Below, piece by piece: positions 8,092 to 16,696 of a stretch of 64,000 bases of DNA. The translations under genes and the position numbers were made by a program. The stretch is taken from contig NZ_CP047020.1 in NCBI RefSeq assembly GCF_009796285.1, positions 124,001 to 188,000 on the forward strand, in the 5' to 3' direction. The stretch is from Streptomyces broussonetiae (GTDB lineage Bacteria; Actinomycetota; Actinomycetes; Streptomycetales; Streptomycetaceae). A model generated the notes under the pieces. That model ran no database searches. It saw only the letters and a list, made by a program, of their open reading frames with translations, and was not told the DNA's origin. Every line of letters starts with the position of its first letter. Within the stretch, counting starts at the first letter, position 1.

Positions 8092-9923
8092 GGGTTCTGG
8101 ATCACTTTCCGTGCCAGGGCCACGGAGGGTCACCGGGTCCGCGATCATGAACGGTCGTGAACCACGACCTGCTCCAGGACCTCTGGCTCCACCAGACCAC
8201 CGACGTCGCGGTCAGCGCCGTCACCATCCACGCCGACCACGTCACCGTCCACGCCGCCACCACCAGGGCGGGCGCGCAGTGTCCGACGTGCGGGACGTCT
8301 TCGGGTCGCGTCCACAGCAGCTACGTACGCAGGCTTGACGACAGCGCCGCAGGCCAGCGCCGGGTCGTCGTCGAGTTACGGGTCCGCCGGTTCCGCTGCC
8401 GCCAACAAGCCTGCGAGCGGACGACGTTCGTGGAACAAGTCGAGGGCGTCACCTTCCGACACGGGCGACGAAGCCAACAACTCCAAGCCGCGTTGCAGAA
8501 GCTCGGGCTGATGCTCGCCGGCCGGGCTGGGTCCCGCCTTGCCGAGGCGTTCGCCGTCCCGGTCAGCCGCTCCACGCTCCTTCGCCTGATCCGCGCTCTG
8601 CCCGAAGAAGCCCCACCGGTGCCGCGCGTGCTGGGAATCGACGAGTTCGCCCTGCGCAAGGGGCATGTCTACGCAACCATCCTGGTGGACATCGAGACCC
8701 GCCGACCGGTCGACCTGCTGCCCGACCGCACCGTCGAGACCGTCCGTGCCTGGCTGGCCGCCCACCCGGGAGTGAAGGTCATCTGCCGCGACCGCTCCGC
8801 TCTGTATGCCGAGGCCGCACGGCTCGGCGCCCCGGACGCCATCCACGTCGCCGACCGCTTCCACCTGTGGCAGAACCTCGCCGACGCCGTCGAGAAGACC
8901 GTGCTCCAGCACCGCGCCCTGCTGCCCGAACCACCGCCACCCGCAGGGCCCACCGAGCCCCTGACCCTGCCGGTCACCGCTGCCGAGCCCCGGCGGACCG
9001 GACGCCTGTCGGACCGCGTCCGCGAACAGCACGCCGCCGTCCACGCCCTGATACGCGAGGACGTCAGCCTGCGCGCCATCGGCCGGCGACTGGGCCTGGC
9101 CCGCGGCACCATCCGCCGCCTGGCCCACGCCGCGGACCCCGACGAACTGCTGGTCGGCCGCTGGACCGGACGCACCAGCATCCTCGACCCCTACAAGCCC
9201 TACCTCAACCAGCGGTACGCCGAAGGCTTCACCGTCGCCCGCCGCCTGTTCGAAGAAATCCGGCAGCGCGGCTTCCCGGGCCAGGAGCAGATCGTCCGCG
9301 TCTACATACGGCAGCTGCGGGAGGCGTTCCCTCACCAGGACCCGCCCCGCCGCAAGCCCTCCGTGAGGGACGTGACCGGGTGGATCACACGCCACCCCGA
9401 CCGGCTCGACGACGCCGACGCGCAGCAGCTCAAGGAGATCCTCGCGCGCGTCCCGGCGCTCGCCCGCACCGCCGATCACGTCAGAGACTTCGCCGAGCTG
9501 ATGAACGACCGCCGCGGCCACCAGCTCAAAGACTGGATCGCCCGCGTCCGACAAGACCAGGTCCCCGCCCTGCAGAGCTTCGCCACCGGCCTCCTGCAGG
9601 ACCTCGACGCCGTTGTCGCCGGGCTCACCCTGCGCTACAGCTCAGGAGCGGTCGAGGGCCACAACAACAAGATCAAGATGCTCAAGCGTCAGATGTTCGG
9701 CCGCGCCAACTTCGACCTCCTGCGCAAACGCATCCTCTACGCGGCATGAGCCTGGTGGTGGCGTGGACGGTGACGTGGTCGGCGTGGATGGTGACGGCGC
9801 TGACCGCGACGTCGGTGGTCTGGTGGAGCCAGAGGTCCTGGAGCAGGTCGTGGTTCACGACCGTTCATGATCGCGGACCCGGTGACCCTCCGTGGCCCTG
9901 GCACGGAAAGTGATCCAGAACCC
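8092..9923 (+). mobile_element. ISL3-family element with about 175-bp terminal inverted repeats
   Basis: The left arm 8092-8267 and right arm 9751-9923 are reverse complements over about 175 bp, with a single 3-bp indel. The outer ends read GGGTTCTGGATC and GATCCAGAACCC. The left arm runs into the first 37 codons of the transposase. Flanking 8-mers (TAGAAGCT left, CTTTTCGA right) do not match, so the expected 8-bp ISL3 target duplication is absent. Left flank is the CRISPR array, right flank is a broken group II intron. Confidence 0.88.
8157..9749 (+). CDS. ISL3-family transposase
   Basis: This 530-aa transposase has an N-terminal zinc-binding motif CPTCG...CRQQACER and an ISL3 core: GIDEFALRKGHVYATILVD, then ICRDRS, then the DRFHLWQNL helix. 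A C-terminal part ends in YSSGAVEGHNNKIKMLKRQ and MFGRANFDLLRKRIL, containing the conserved Glu. Start is GTG at 8157. The N-terminal coding region doubles as the left inverted repeat, so the right end of the element carries an antisense copy of the first ~37 codons. The frame is intact. Confidence 0.93.
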   Translation: MNHDLLQDLWLHQTTDVAVSAVTIHADHVTVHAATTRAGAQCPTCGTSSGRVHSSYVRRLDDSAAGQRRVVVELRVRRFRCRQQACERTTFVEQVEGVTFRHGRRSQQLQAALQKLGLMLAGRAGSRLAEAFAVPVSRSTLLRLIRALPEEAPPVPRVLGIDEFALRKGHVYATILVDIETRRPVDLLPDRTVETVRAWLAAHPGVKVICRDRSALYAEAARLGAPDAIHVADRFHLWQNLADAVEKTVLQHRALLPEPPPPAGPTEPLTLPVTAAEPRRTGRLSDRVREQHAAVHALIREDVSLRAIGRRLGLARGTIRRLAHAADPDELLVGRWTGRTSILDPYKPYLNQRYAEGFTVARRLFEEIRQRGFPGQEQIVRVYIRQLREAFPHQDPPRRKPSVRDVTGWITRHPDRLDDADAQQLKEILARVPALARTADHVRDFAELMNDRRGHQLKDWIARVRQDQVPALQSFATGLLQDLDAVVAGLTLRYSSGAVEGHNNKIKMLKRQMFGRANFDLLRKRILYAA

Positions 9924-11278
9924 CTTTTCGAAGTCCACCGACAGTCTACGACCCGGCGTTTCTAGTGCACGCGTGGGAACGCGTGGCCACCAACACCGGG
10001 GCGAGGACCCCAGGAACCGACGGGGCCACGGTGGCCCTGATCGAGACCTGGATCGGGGTCGAGGCGTTCCTGGAGCACATCAGGGACGCGCTGAAGTCGG
10101 GCGCGTTCGAGCCGGTCGAAGTGCGACAGGTGATGATCCCGAAGGCGAGCGGCAAGCTCCGCGCGTTGGGGATCCCCACGGTCGCCGACCGGGTGGTCCA
10201 GGCCAGCCTCAAAGCAGTGCTCGAACCCATTTTCGAGGCGGATTTCATGCCGTGCTCGTACGGGTTCCGCCCCAACCGGCGGGCGCACGACGTGATTGCG
10301 GAGATCCATCACCTGTCTTCCGGGGCCAACAAGTTCCACTGGGTCCTGGAGGCAGACATCAAGGCGTGCTTCGACGAGATCGATCACACGGCCCTGATGG
10401 ATCGCCTTCGGGCGAGGATCAAGGACAAGCGCGTCTGCACGCTGGTGAAGGCGTTCCTGAAATCCGGGGTCATGACGACCTCCGGGGACCGGGAGGAGAC
10501 GCTGACCGGGACCCCGCAAGGCGGGATTCTCTCCCCGCTGCTGGCCAACATCGCGCTGTCCGCGCTGGACGAGTACTTCGCCCGGCAGTGGCAGCAGGAG
10601 ATGGGCAGCTATAAGCGGCGGGTCACGCGCAGGAAGCACGGACTGGGCAACTGGCGGCTGATCCGTTTCGCGGACGACTTCGTTCTGATGGTCTCCGGGG
10701 AACGCCGCCATGCCGAGCAGCTGCGTGAGGAGGTGGCCGGCGTGCTCGCCCCGTTGGGGCTGCGTCTGGCACCGGAGAAGACCCAGGTGGTCCACATCGA
10801 TGAGGGCTTCGACTTTCTCGGCTTCCATATCCGCAGGCAGCGGAAACGAGGAACGCAGAAGCACTACGTCTACACCAAGCCGTCCAAGAAGGCGATCCAG
10901 TCGATCAAGGACAAGGTGAAAGACAGAACACGCAGATCAGACCTGCACAGGGACGTGGACGAGCTGCTAGCCAGCCTCAACCGCACCCTGCGCGGGTGGG
11001 CGAACTACTTCCGGCACGGGGTGTCGAAGGCGGTGTTCAGCACGATCGATGACCACGCGTGGCATCGCATCGTCCGCTGGATCTTCCACAAGCACTCCCG
11101 GCTCAGCTGGAGGGAACTGCGCCGTCGGTTCTGCCGACCGGGCAGTTGGAAGCTCATCTGCGACGGAGTCGAGTTCACCGGCGCATCCAGCGTCAAAGTG
11201 ATCCGCTACCGCTACCGCGGCAGCAACATCCCGACCCCGTGGACACCACGACCGGCAGTCGCCAGTACCAGCGACTGA
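9924..11278 (+). pseudogene. ltrA: Group II intron reverse transcriptase/maturase (LtrA type), N-terminus missing
   Basis: Intron-encoded protein with RT motifs TPGTDG, PKASGKLRALGIPTVADR, SYGFRPNRRAHD, the catalytic LEADIKACFDEIDH, GTPQGGILSPLLANI and FADDFVLM (YADD-like box). A maturase/X domain (DFLGFHIRRQ) and the group II maturase-specific C-terminal domain (LRGWANYFRHG) follow. The frame runs open leftward into the ISL3 junction (YDPAFLVHAWERV is in frame before the GTG at 9965), so the natural N-terminus has been removed. The remaining domains look intact, but the protein is probably not expressed from its own start. Confidence 0.9.
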
Positions 11279-11297
11279 CCACCGGCCAAGGCACGTG

Positions 11298-11333
11298 GAG
11301 CGCCCGTTGCGTGGAGACACGCACGGCGGGTGC
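11298..11333 (+). ncRNA. Group II intron domain V
   Basis: A 36-nt hairpin starting with the AGC catalytic triad context (GAGC), with an upper stem TGCGTG/CACGCA closed by a GAGA (GNRA) tetraloop and a lower stem CGCCCGT/ACGGCGGG. It lies 20 nt after the maturase stop, as expected. A GC-rich helix (GGGTCGGGG... with a matching arm before 11400) follows and fits domain VI. Confidence 0.8.
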
Positions 11334-11400
11334 GGCGGGCGGGTCGGGGAAACGGGCTGGTCGCAAGGCCAGTACCGCGCCCCGGCCCGACCCAACCTAA

Positions 11401-12166
11401 CCGCAAACGACGGTGACCAGTCGTTGGACCTGGCAGGTCTGGGCAGTTCCGGCGCATTGGTCGCCTCGGCAAGTGCGAGGCGACCGCCCTTCAACTCGGG
11501 CACGTAGTTGTAGATCGTGTTCCTGGAGACGCCGAGGAGCTTCGCGATCGAGGTGACGGTGTTCTCCGGGCGGGCGAGTAGGTCGCGGGCGTGACGTACC
11601 TGTTCCTCGGTCATCGCCGGCGGGCGGCCGAGTCGGGCACCGCGGGCGCGGGCGGCGTCCAGGCCCTCGTTGGTGCCCTGGACGATGAGTTCTCGGATGA
11701 ACTCCGCCAGGGCCGCGAAGACGTGGAAGACCAGGCGCCCGCCGGGCGTGGTGGTGTCGAGCGCCTCGTGCAGTGAGGTGAAGCCGATACCGCGCTTGCG
11801 CAGACCGGACACGATGGCGATGAGGTCCTGGATGGAGCGTCCGAGCCGGTCCAGCGACGGGACGACGAGGGTGTCGCCCTCGCGCAGGTAGTCGAGGGCC
11901 TTCCACAGCTCTTCGCGTTCGGCGTTCTTGCCGGACTTCTTGTCGGAGAAGATCCGGATGCACCCTGCTTCGGTGAGTGCGTGGATCTGTCGGTCGAGCA
12001 GTTGTCCCTTGGTGGACACACGTGCGTATCCCACAAGGTCGCCGGTCCGTACGGCCGGAACGGGGCGAGGGGATCGGCGGTGTCGTCGTCCTGGGGTGGC
12101 TGCACCCGCCAGATCGTACAGAAAAGGGTGCTGCTCAAGTTCTTGAGCACGTCGACTTTCTGACAC
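11401..12166 (-). pseudogene. tnpR: Serine recombinase (Tn3-type resolvase), 3' end replaced by group II intron
   Basis: Small serine recombinase. It carries VGYARVSTKGQLLDRQ with the catalytic Ser, VPSLDRLGRSIQDL, GGRLVFHVFAALAEFIREL, and a C-terminal HTH (TVTSIAKLLGVSRNTIYNYV). The coding frame continues into the intron: after about NYVPELKGGRLALAEA and PELPRPARSNDW the sequence is the antisense of the intron 3' end. Only the last few residues of the native protein seem lost, so activity is conceivable. The first 35-40 codons from 12166 are atypical; a start nearer the GTG before RTGDLVGYARVS is possible. Probably belongs with the Tn3 tnpA remnant at 15.1 kb. Confidence 0.8.
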
Positions 12167-12228
12167 CGTTTTATGGGCATGATCCGGCGTCGATCCGGTC
12201 GCAAACCCTCACTTACCGATCTTGCTCA

Positions 12229-14583
12229 TCAATCGGTCGATTGCTGAGCGGCTGGATCCTTTACGGCCTTCGTCCGCCAGTACGCGAGAGCGTCGCGGGT
12301 GCGGACGGTGTGGGGGTGGTCGGCGCCCAATACCCGGAGCATCTGTCCCAGCAACTCAGCGGTTGCCTCGGCGGCGCCTACTGGATCCCCGGCCCGGCCT
12401 CGCAAGTTGGCTAGGTTGCTCCGGGTAGCAAAGGTATGGGGGTGATCGGGACCCAGTACACGTAGTCGATCGACAAGCAGGTTTTCAAGGTCGGCTGTGG
12501 CGCCAGCAATATCTCCGGCGATCGCACGCCATCTCCCGAGACTATGCCGTGCGGAAAGGGTGTCAGGGTGGTCAGGGCCGATAACCCGAAGCTTCTGGTC
12601 CACCACGGACTCTAAGGCGGCCACAGCACCAGCATGATCCCCGACTTCCCCACGCCAGCGAGCGAGGGCGCCCAGAGTATTGAGGGTTAGAGGGTCTTCG
12701 GATCCCAGCACCTGCAGCTCCTGTTCCAGTAGCCTTTCCAAGGCAGCCGCGGCTCCGACAGCATCGCCAGCTTCGCCCTGGCACCATGCCAGGTTGTGCC
12801 GGAGATTGAGGACGTGAGGATGATCCGGCCCTCGTGCCTGTGTCATCGGTTTCAGGAGTCGCTTGTAAGTAGAAGCTGCGCCGACAGCATCCCCAGACTT
12901 CATAAGCCAGTATGCGAGCGATACGCCAGTATCGAGAGTTGTAGTGTGTTTGCAGCCTAGTGCTCGTGTTTCCTGTTTCAGTAGCCGTTTGTAGGCAGAG
13001 GCTGCGCCAGCAAAATCTCCTGACTCGCCCAGCCAGTGGGCAAGGTCGTGCGCGGCGTGGAGAGTGTCCGCGTGATCTCGACCAAGGTGAGCGCCTGCCG
13101 TGTCAAGGACGTGTTGCATGTGCTTTATGGCAGCGTCGATCTGGCCAGCTTCGCCAAGGCTTTCGCCAGTACGGAAGAGCACCGGATGAACGCCATCGAG
13201 TTCGTCGTCGAAATCACCAAGCTGGTAGAGGGAGTCTTCGGCGTGGCGGGTGAGCGCTTCAGTGTTGGCGCGCAGGGCCTGGGCCAGGGCGGTGTCACGC
13301 TCTGTCTCGGGCCAGGCAGCTATTAGGGCCGTGGCCGCGGCTATACCGGCGACGTCGCGGTCCGCGGCAGGCATAGCGTCGCGGGCGGCGCGTTGTATGA
13401 GTTGGTGGACCTGCACGGCTCTATGGGGGACGTTTGGGCTGTGCTCGATCAAGTTCAGGCGTTGGAGTGCACTTAGCGCTCCGACCGCGTCTTGCCCAGT
13501 GACCTGTTGCGTGTGTGTTTGTCCAAGTGAGGCACCGATGCGGAACTCGGCGAGGTACGTGAGAACGGGCGGGCTAGCCAAAACCGTGGACGGGATGCCG
13601 TTGGGGTCGAGCATCGCGGCAAGCTGCAGCATGGGACGGGCCAGACCCGCCGGGCGGAGTTGGTCGGCGCGCTCGATGGACAGAGACCAGGTGGCGGCCA
13701 CCGTGGTGGCTTGGTCGTCGGGTAAGGTGCCGGGCTCGGGCAGCAAGTCAGCCAGCTTTCTCATCCGGTCTGCGAGCAGCTGCCGGTAGTCGGCGCAGGC
13801 CAGGGTGGCGTCGATGACGTAGGCGGCGGCCTGGGCGAGAGCAAGAGGCAGGTGTCCCAGGTCGGTGGCGAGGCCGTTGATCTGATCGGCGGGCTCGGCA
13901 CGCCCGTGGGCTGCGAGCATCTCCGTGAGGTAGGCGGCGGACTCCCAGGGCCTGAACAGGCCCACACGCACCAGGCAGCGGCCCGCTCCGGTCAGGGCGG
14001 CGTCGCGGCGTCGACTGGTGACCAGGGTGCGGCCGCGCGGACTGCTCGGTGGCCACAGGTCACGCAGGTCAGCCGGGGCGGCGAGGTCGTCGAGGACCAC
14101 CAGCCACCGGCACGGCTTCAGCGTGGCCTTCGGCTCCAGCCAGGCCAGGAACTCGCGCGCGGCCCGTTCGGGGTCCGTGGGATCTGCGCCCAGCACCTCC
14201 ACGCCGGCCTGCGCGTACCCGTCTGTGATTTCCGACCGGCTGCTGGCGGTGATCCACACCAGCACATCCACGCTACCGTTGTCCCATGCGTTACGGGCAT
14301 GGTCCGCGGCCAACTGGGTCTTGCCCACCCCACCCGTGCCGGTCAGCACTGCGGTGCCTCCGCCGTCGGCCGCTGTCCGCAGCTGATCGACCTCGGCCCG
14401 GTGCTGGAAGGACAAGGCACGCGGCGGAATCACCCCGACCTGGTGCGGCCAAGCGGCTGGCTTACGAGGCGGAGCGTGATGGTGGACCTGCTCAGCGTAG
14501 CCGATGGCCACGCCGCCGTGGTCTGCGAAGATGCTGGTGAAGTCAGTGCCGCGCGGGGCCGTGCTGGCTCCGGATCCGCTCAC
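12229..14583 (-). CDS. NB-ARC/TPR NLR-like protein with N-terminal signalling motif
   Basis: Bacterial NLR-like (STAND) ATPase of about 784 aa. Residues 13-37 hold a short Gly/His-rich segment with SIFADHGGVAIGYAEQV. The NB-ARC domain follows: Walker A TGTGGVGKTQLA (~80), Walker B CRWLVVLDDL (~155), TLVTSRRR, and a GLPL-like LGHLPLALAQAAA. The C-terminal third is seven TPR units of about 42 residues with GPDHPHT signatures. The GTG at 14583 overlaps the TGA of the upstream small gene (GTGA), implying translational coupling. A longer in-frame extension to 15009 lies inside that upstream gene and is rejected. By family analogy it senses a trigger through the TPRs and oligomerises to activate the partner protein; trigger and outcome are unknown. 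Confidence 0.87.
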   Translation of the reverse strand: MSGSGASTAPRGTDFTSIFADHGGVAIGYAEQVHHHAPPRKPAAWPHQVGVIPPRALSFQHRAEVDQLRTAADGGGTAVLTGTGGVGKTQLAADHARNAWDNGSVDVLVWITASSRSEITDGYAQAGVEVLGADPTDPERAAREFLAWLEPKATLKPCRWLVVLDDLAAPADLRDLWPPSSPRGRTLVTSRRRDAALTGAGRCLVRVGLFRPWESAAYLTEMLAAHGRAEPADQINGLATDLGHLPLALAQAAAYVIDATLACADYRQLLADRMRKLADLLPEPGTLPDDQATTVAATWSLSIERADQLRPAGLARPMLQLAAMLDPNGIPSTVLASPPVLTYLAEFRIGASLGQTHTQQVTGQDAVGALSALQRLNLIEHSPNVPHRAVQVHQLIQRAARDAMPAADRDVAGIAAATALIAAWPETERDTALAQALRANTEALTRHAEDSLYQLGDFDDELDGVHPVLFRTGESLGEAGQIDAAIKHMQHVLDTAGAHLGRDHADTLHAAHDLAHWLGESGDFAGAASAYKRLLKQETRALGCKHTTTLDTGVSLAYWLMKSGDAVGAASTYKRLLKPMTQARGPDHPHVLNLRHNLAWCQGEAGDAVGAAAALERLLEQELQVLGSEDPLTLNTLGALARWRGEVGDHAGAVAALESVVDQKLRVIGPDHPDTLSARHSLGRWRAIAGDIAGATADLENLLVDRLRVLGPDHPHTFATRSNLANLRGRAGDPVGAAEATAELLGQMLRVLGADHPHTVRTRDALAYWRTKAVKDPAAQQSTD

Positions 14584-15047
14584 CCCTGGCGCGGACCCGG
14601 CTCCCGAGGGTTTCCCAGGGTCACATCCCGCATGCTCCAGGCGGCAGCGGACCCGTGGTCGGCACGGATGCCCACATTCCCGCCGACGGCTTGCCCACCG
14701 TCGCCTGCCGATATTCCGCCGACCGCGCGGGACAGGGCCTGCACATCTTTCACCGCGCGGTCCAGAGCCTCTGCGAAGGCGGGATCGTTCTCCGTGGCGT
14801 CTTCCAGCGCGAGGTGCACCCTCTGCTGGGTGCGGTCGGTCGGCCTGTCCTGCCCCGCCGCGGCCTCCTCGGCCAGCTTCTGCAATGCGGGATCCTCGCC
14901 CAGCTTGCGGCTGACCAGGTCGTGGAGCCGGTCCATCGAGGCGTCGAGAGTGCGGTCGACCTCTTCGTCCGCTCGGCCTGCCACCCGCTTCGCCTTGCGC
15001 ACCGCCCACGCGAACACGTACCCGACCGCGATCTCAATGCCCGTCAT
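14580..15047 (-). CDS. Bell-like small effector with C-terminal signalling motif, coupled to NLR
   Basis: A 155-aa protein starting MTGIEIAVGYVFAWAVRKA (hydrophobic first helix), then charged helices with EEVDRTLDASMDRLHDLV, ALQKLAEEAAAG and LALEDATENDPAFAEAL. It ends in a Gly-rich tail, VGGNVGIRADHGSAAAW. The tail resembles the N-terminal motif of the following NLR (IxADHGxxA...V). The layout (N-terminal helical, membrane-active-type domain plus C-terminal amyloid-like motif, next to an NLR carrying the same motif) is that of Bell/BASS pairs described in Actinobacteria. A close paralogue lies at 39.3-39.7 kb. The ATG at 15047 is chosen because GGGGG lies upstream and the paralogue starts at the same place. 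Confidence 0.75.
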   Translation of the reverse strand: MTGIEIAVGYVFAWAVRKAKRVAGRADEEVDRTLDASMDRLHDLVSRKLGEDPALQKLAEEAAAGQDRPTDRTQQRVHLALEDATENDPAFAEALDRAVKDVQALSRAVGGISAGDGGQAVGGNVGIRADHGSAAAWSMRDVTLGNPREPGPRQG

Positions 15048-15123
15048 TCGCATCCCCCAGACCGCCACTGACAAGGAATCAAACGGTACCTGATGCCTCC
15101 CGTGCTGGCCCTCGTCTGCGGCA

Positions 15124-15797
15124 CTACCGCTTTGCTGGCGCGGTCGAAGGTTCCGCACTCTCCCGGCTCCTAGAAGACGTCATCTGCTGGTCGTCCAGCG
15201 GGGTTCGCGGGCCGGGCACGGCGGCGGCGAGGTTGAGACGCGCGTCCATATCTAGGTTGACCTCCCCGTACGAACGCACGTGGGACCAGAACAGCGGGGT
15301 CAGGCCACGCCGGTCAGCAGGCGTGAGGAGGTCGGCCCACTCCGGCTCGCTAAGGATGTCCTGGAGCATCAGGGTGTTCACGTAGACCAGGGCCGATTGC
15401 AGGATCCGCAGGCACAGGACGAACATCTCCTGCTCGTCGCGCCGGTTCGAGGCGATCTCCCCACCCTTGCCGTACGCGATCACGGAGTTTGCGCCGTTGG
15501 AGGACTCCATGACGTTCAAGCCCTCCTCGATCTCCCGCTGAAGGTCGCGCAGCCGCAGGTAGCGGGCCACGAAGATGGTCTTCTGCGCCCGTCCGACCTC
15601 CAGCATGGCCGCGTAGGTGGGGTGGGAGGCGTTACGGGTGAAGCGGCGCAGGATCGCCTCGGTCGACGCGGTCCGAGTCCGGATCGCGGTCGCGTACTTG
15701 ATCATCTGGTCGTATTGCTGGGCAATGAGTTCCCAGCGGATCGGGCGGGTCAGCGCCGAGGCGAGCCGCGGGTAGGCGTCAGCCTCGCCGGCCACCG
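15124..15797 (-). pseudogene. tnpA: Tn3-family transposase TnpA, C-terminal remnant
   Basis: About 220 residues of a Tn3-family TnpA C-terminus: LASALTRPIRWELIAQQYDQ, TEAILRRFTRNASHPTYAAM, KTIFVARYLRLRDLQREIEE, ANSVIAYGKGGEIASNRRDE, EQEMFVLCLRILQSALVYVN, and GLTPLFWSHVRSYGEVNLDM. The normal protein is about 1000 aa, so most of it is lost. At about 15797 it is fused to an unrelated ISL3 fragment on the other strand. With the resolvase at 11.4-12.2 kb it suggests that the Bell/NLR pair was cargo of a Tn3-type transposon (inference). Confidence 0.85.
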
Positions 15798-15801
15798 GCC
15801 G

Positions 15802-16200
15802 GCCACACCCTCTATCCGGCAGGTCACCGGATGGCTGACCCGTCATCCCGCCGCCCTCACCGAAGAGGAGAAGCTGCGCAGGAAGGCGGTCCTCGACCGG
15901 TGCCCGCAGCTGGATGCCGCCGCGCACCTGATCGGAACATTCGCGGAGATGCTCACCACCCTCGACGGGCTCCGTCTCACCGAGTGGATCACCGCTGCCA
16001 TGACGTCGGGACTGCCCGGCATCAGTTCCTTCGCGGCAGGGTTGGAAGGCGACTTCGACGCGGTGACCGCCGGACTGACCACCGACTGGAACTCCGGCCC
16101 GGTCGAAGGAGCAGTCAATCGGATCAAGATGCTCAAGCGGCAGATGTTCGGCCGGGCAGGATTCGCGCTCCTCCGCAAGCGCGTCCTGCTCGCCTTTTGA
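15802..16200 (+). pseudogene. ISL3-family transposase, C-terminal remnant
   Basis: The last 132 codons of an ISL3 transposase: PSIRQVTGWLTRHPAALTEE, LDRCPQLDAAAHLIGTFAEM, SSFAAGLEGDFDAVTAGLT, SGPVEGAVNRIKMLKRQMF, LLRKRVLLAF. It is a different ISL3 type from the complete copy at 8.2 kb. The N-terminal three quarters are missing; the sequence upstream belongs to the Tn3 remnant on the opposite strand, marking a recombination junction near 15.8 kb. Confidence 0.85.
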
Positions 16201-16258
16201 CCTCATCGTCGGCAGCGCATGCAAAGATCCCCGGGGCAGCACTCGGGAGGAGATCACC

Positions 16259-16696
16259 ATGGGGACCTGGGACGTCGGCCCCTTCGACAACGACGACGCT
16301 GCGGACTTCGCCCTCGCCTTGGACGAGGCCACCTTGGACAACCGCGAAAGTCTGGTCCGCAGCGCGCTCGAACGCGCCGCCAACGCCATGGATTACCTCA
16401 GCGACACCGATGCCGTGCTGGCAGTGGCTGCCGCTGCCCTGGTCGTCGCTCAACACCCGGGCGGTGAACCAACCTGCGCGAACTACGGCCCTTCGCAGCC
16501 AATGCCAAAGTTCCCCGCCGACTTCAAGAAACTGGCCGTCGACGCCTTGGGCCAGGTCGTCGCGGAGTCGTCCGAACTTGCCGAGCGGTGGGATGAATCC
16601 TCGAACGGCCGCAAATGGAGCCAGGCGATCACTCGCCTACGCGACATCCTCGACCCTCCGATCCCGCCACAAGAGGAAGTCCTCTTCGACATCTAG
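16259..16696 (+). CDS. DUF4259 domain-containing protein
   Basis: A 145-aa soluble protein opening MGTWDVGPFDNDDAADFALA, the signature start of DUF4259 proteins, which are common in Streptomyces and of unknown function. A strong Shine-Dalgarno (GGAGGAG) lies just upstream of the ATG. Length is normal for the family. It stands alone between two transposase remnants, and its last codons overlap the end of the IS481 fragment on the other strand. Confidence 0.88.
   Translation: MGTWDVGPFDNDDAADFALALDEATLDNRESLVRSALERAANAMDYLSDTDAVLAVAAAALVVAQHPGGEPTCANYGPSQPMPKFPADFKKLAVDALGQVVAESSELAERWDESSNGRKWSQAITRLRDILDPPIPPQEEVLFDI

Larger units (their letters stand above)
9924..11400 (+). mobile_element. 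Group II intron, 5'-truncated
   Basis: The 3' part of a bacterial group II intron: most of the intron-encoded protein, then domains V and VI, ending about 11400 where the interrupted resolvase frame starts. The 5' half (domains I-III and part of the ORF start) is missing. The reading frame is already open at 9924 exactly where the ISL3 element ends. A fragment without domain I cannot self-splice. Confidence 0.85.

Noticed and set aside
8092..9923. The long inverted repeats as the ends of a larger composite transposon
   Set aside because: Both arms belong to one element with a single transposase; the left arm includes its start codon.
10967..12166. A 399-aa resolvase with a long C-terminal extension
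   Set aside because: The extension is the antisense of the group II intron 3' end, not a natural domain.
12229..15009. A 926-aa version of the NLR protein
   Set aside because: The first 140 residues are an Arg/Gly-rich out-of-frame reading of the upstream Bell-like gene. The GTG overlapping that gene's stop is the better start.
15124..16389. A single 421-aa minus-strand protein
   Set aside because: Its N-terminal half is the antisense of the ISL3 remnant; only the Tn3 TnpA part is meaningful.
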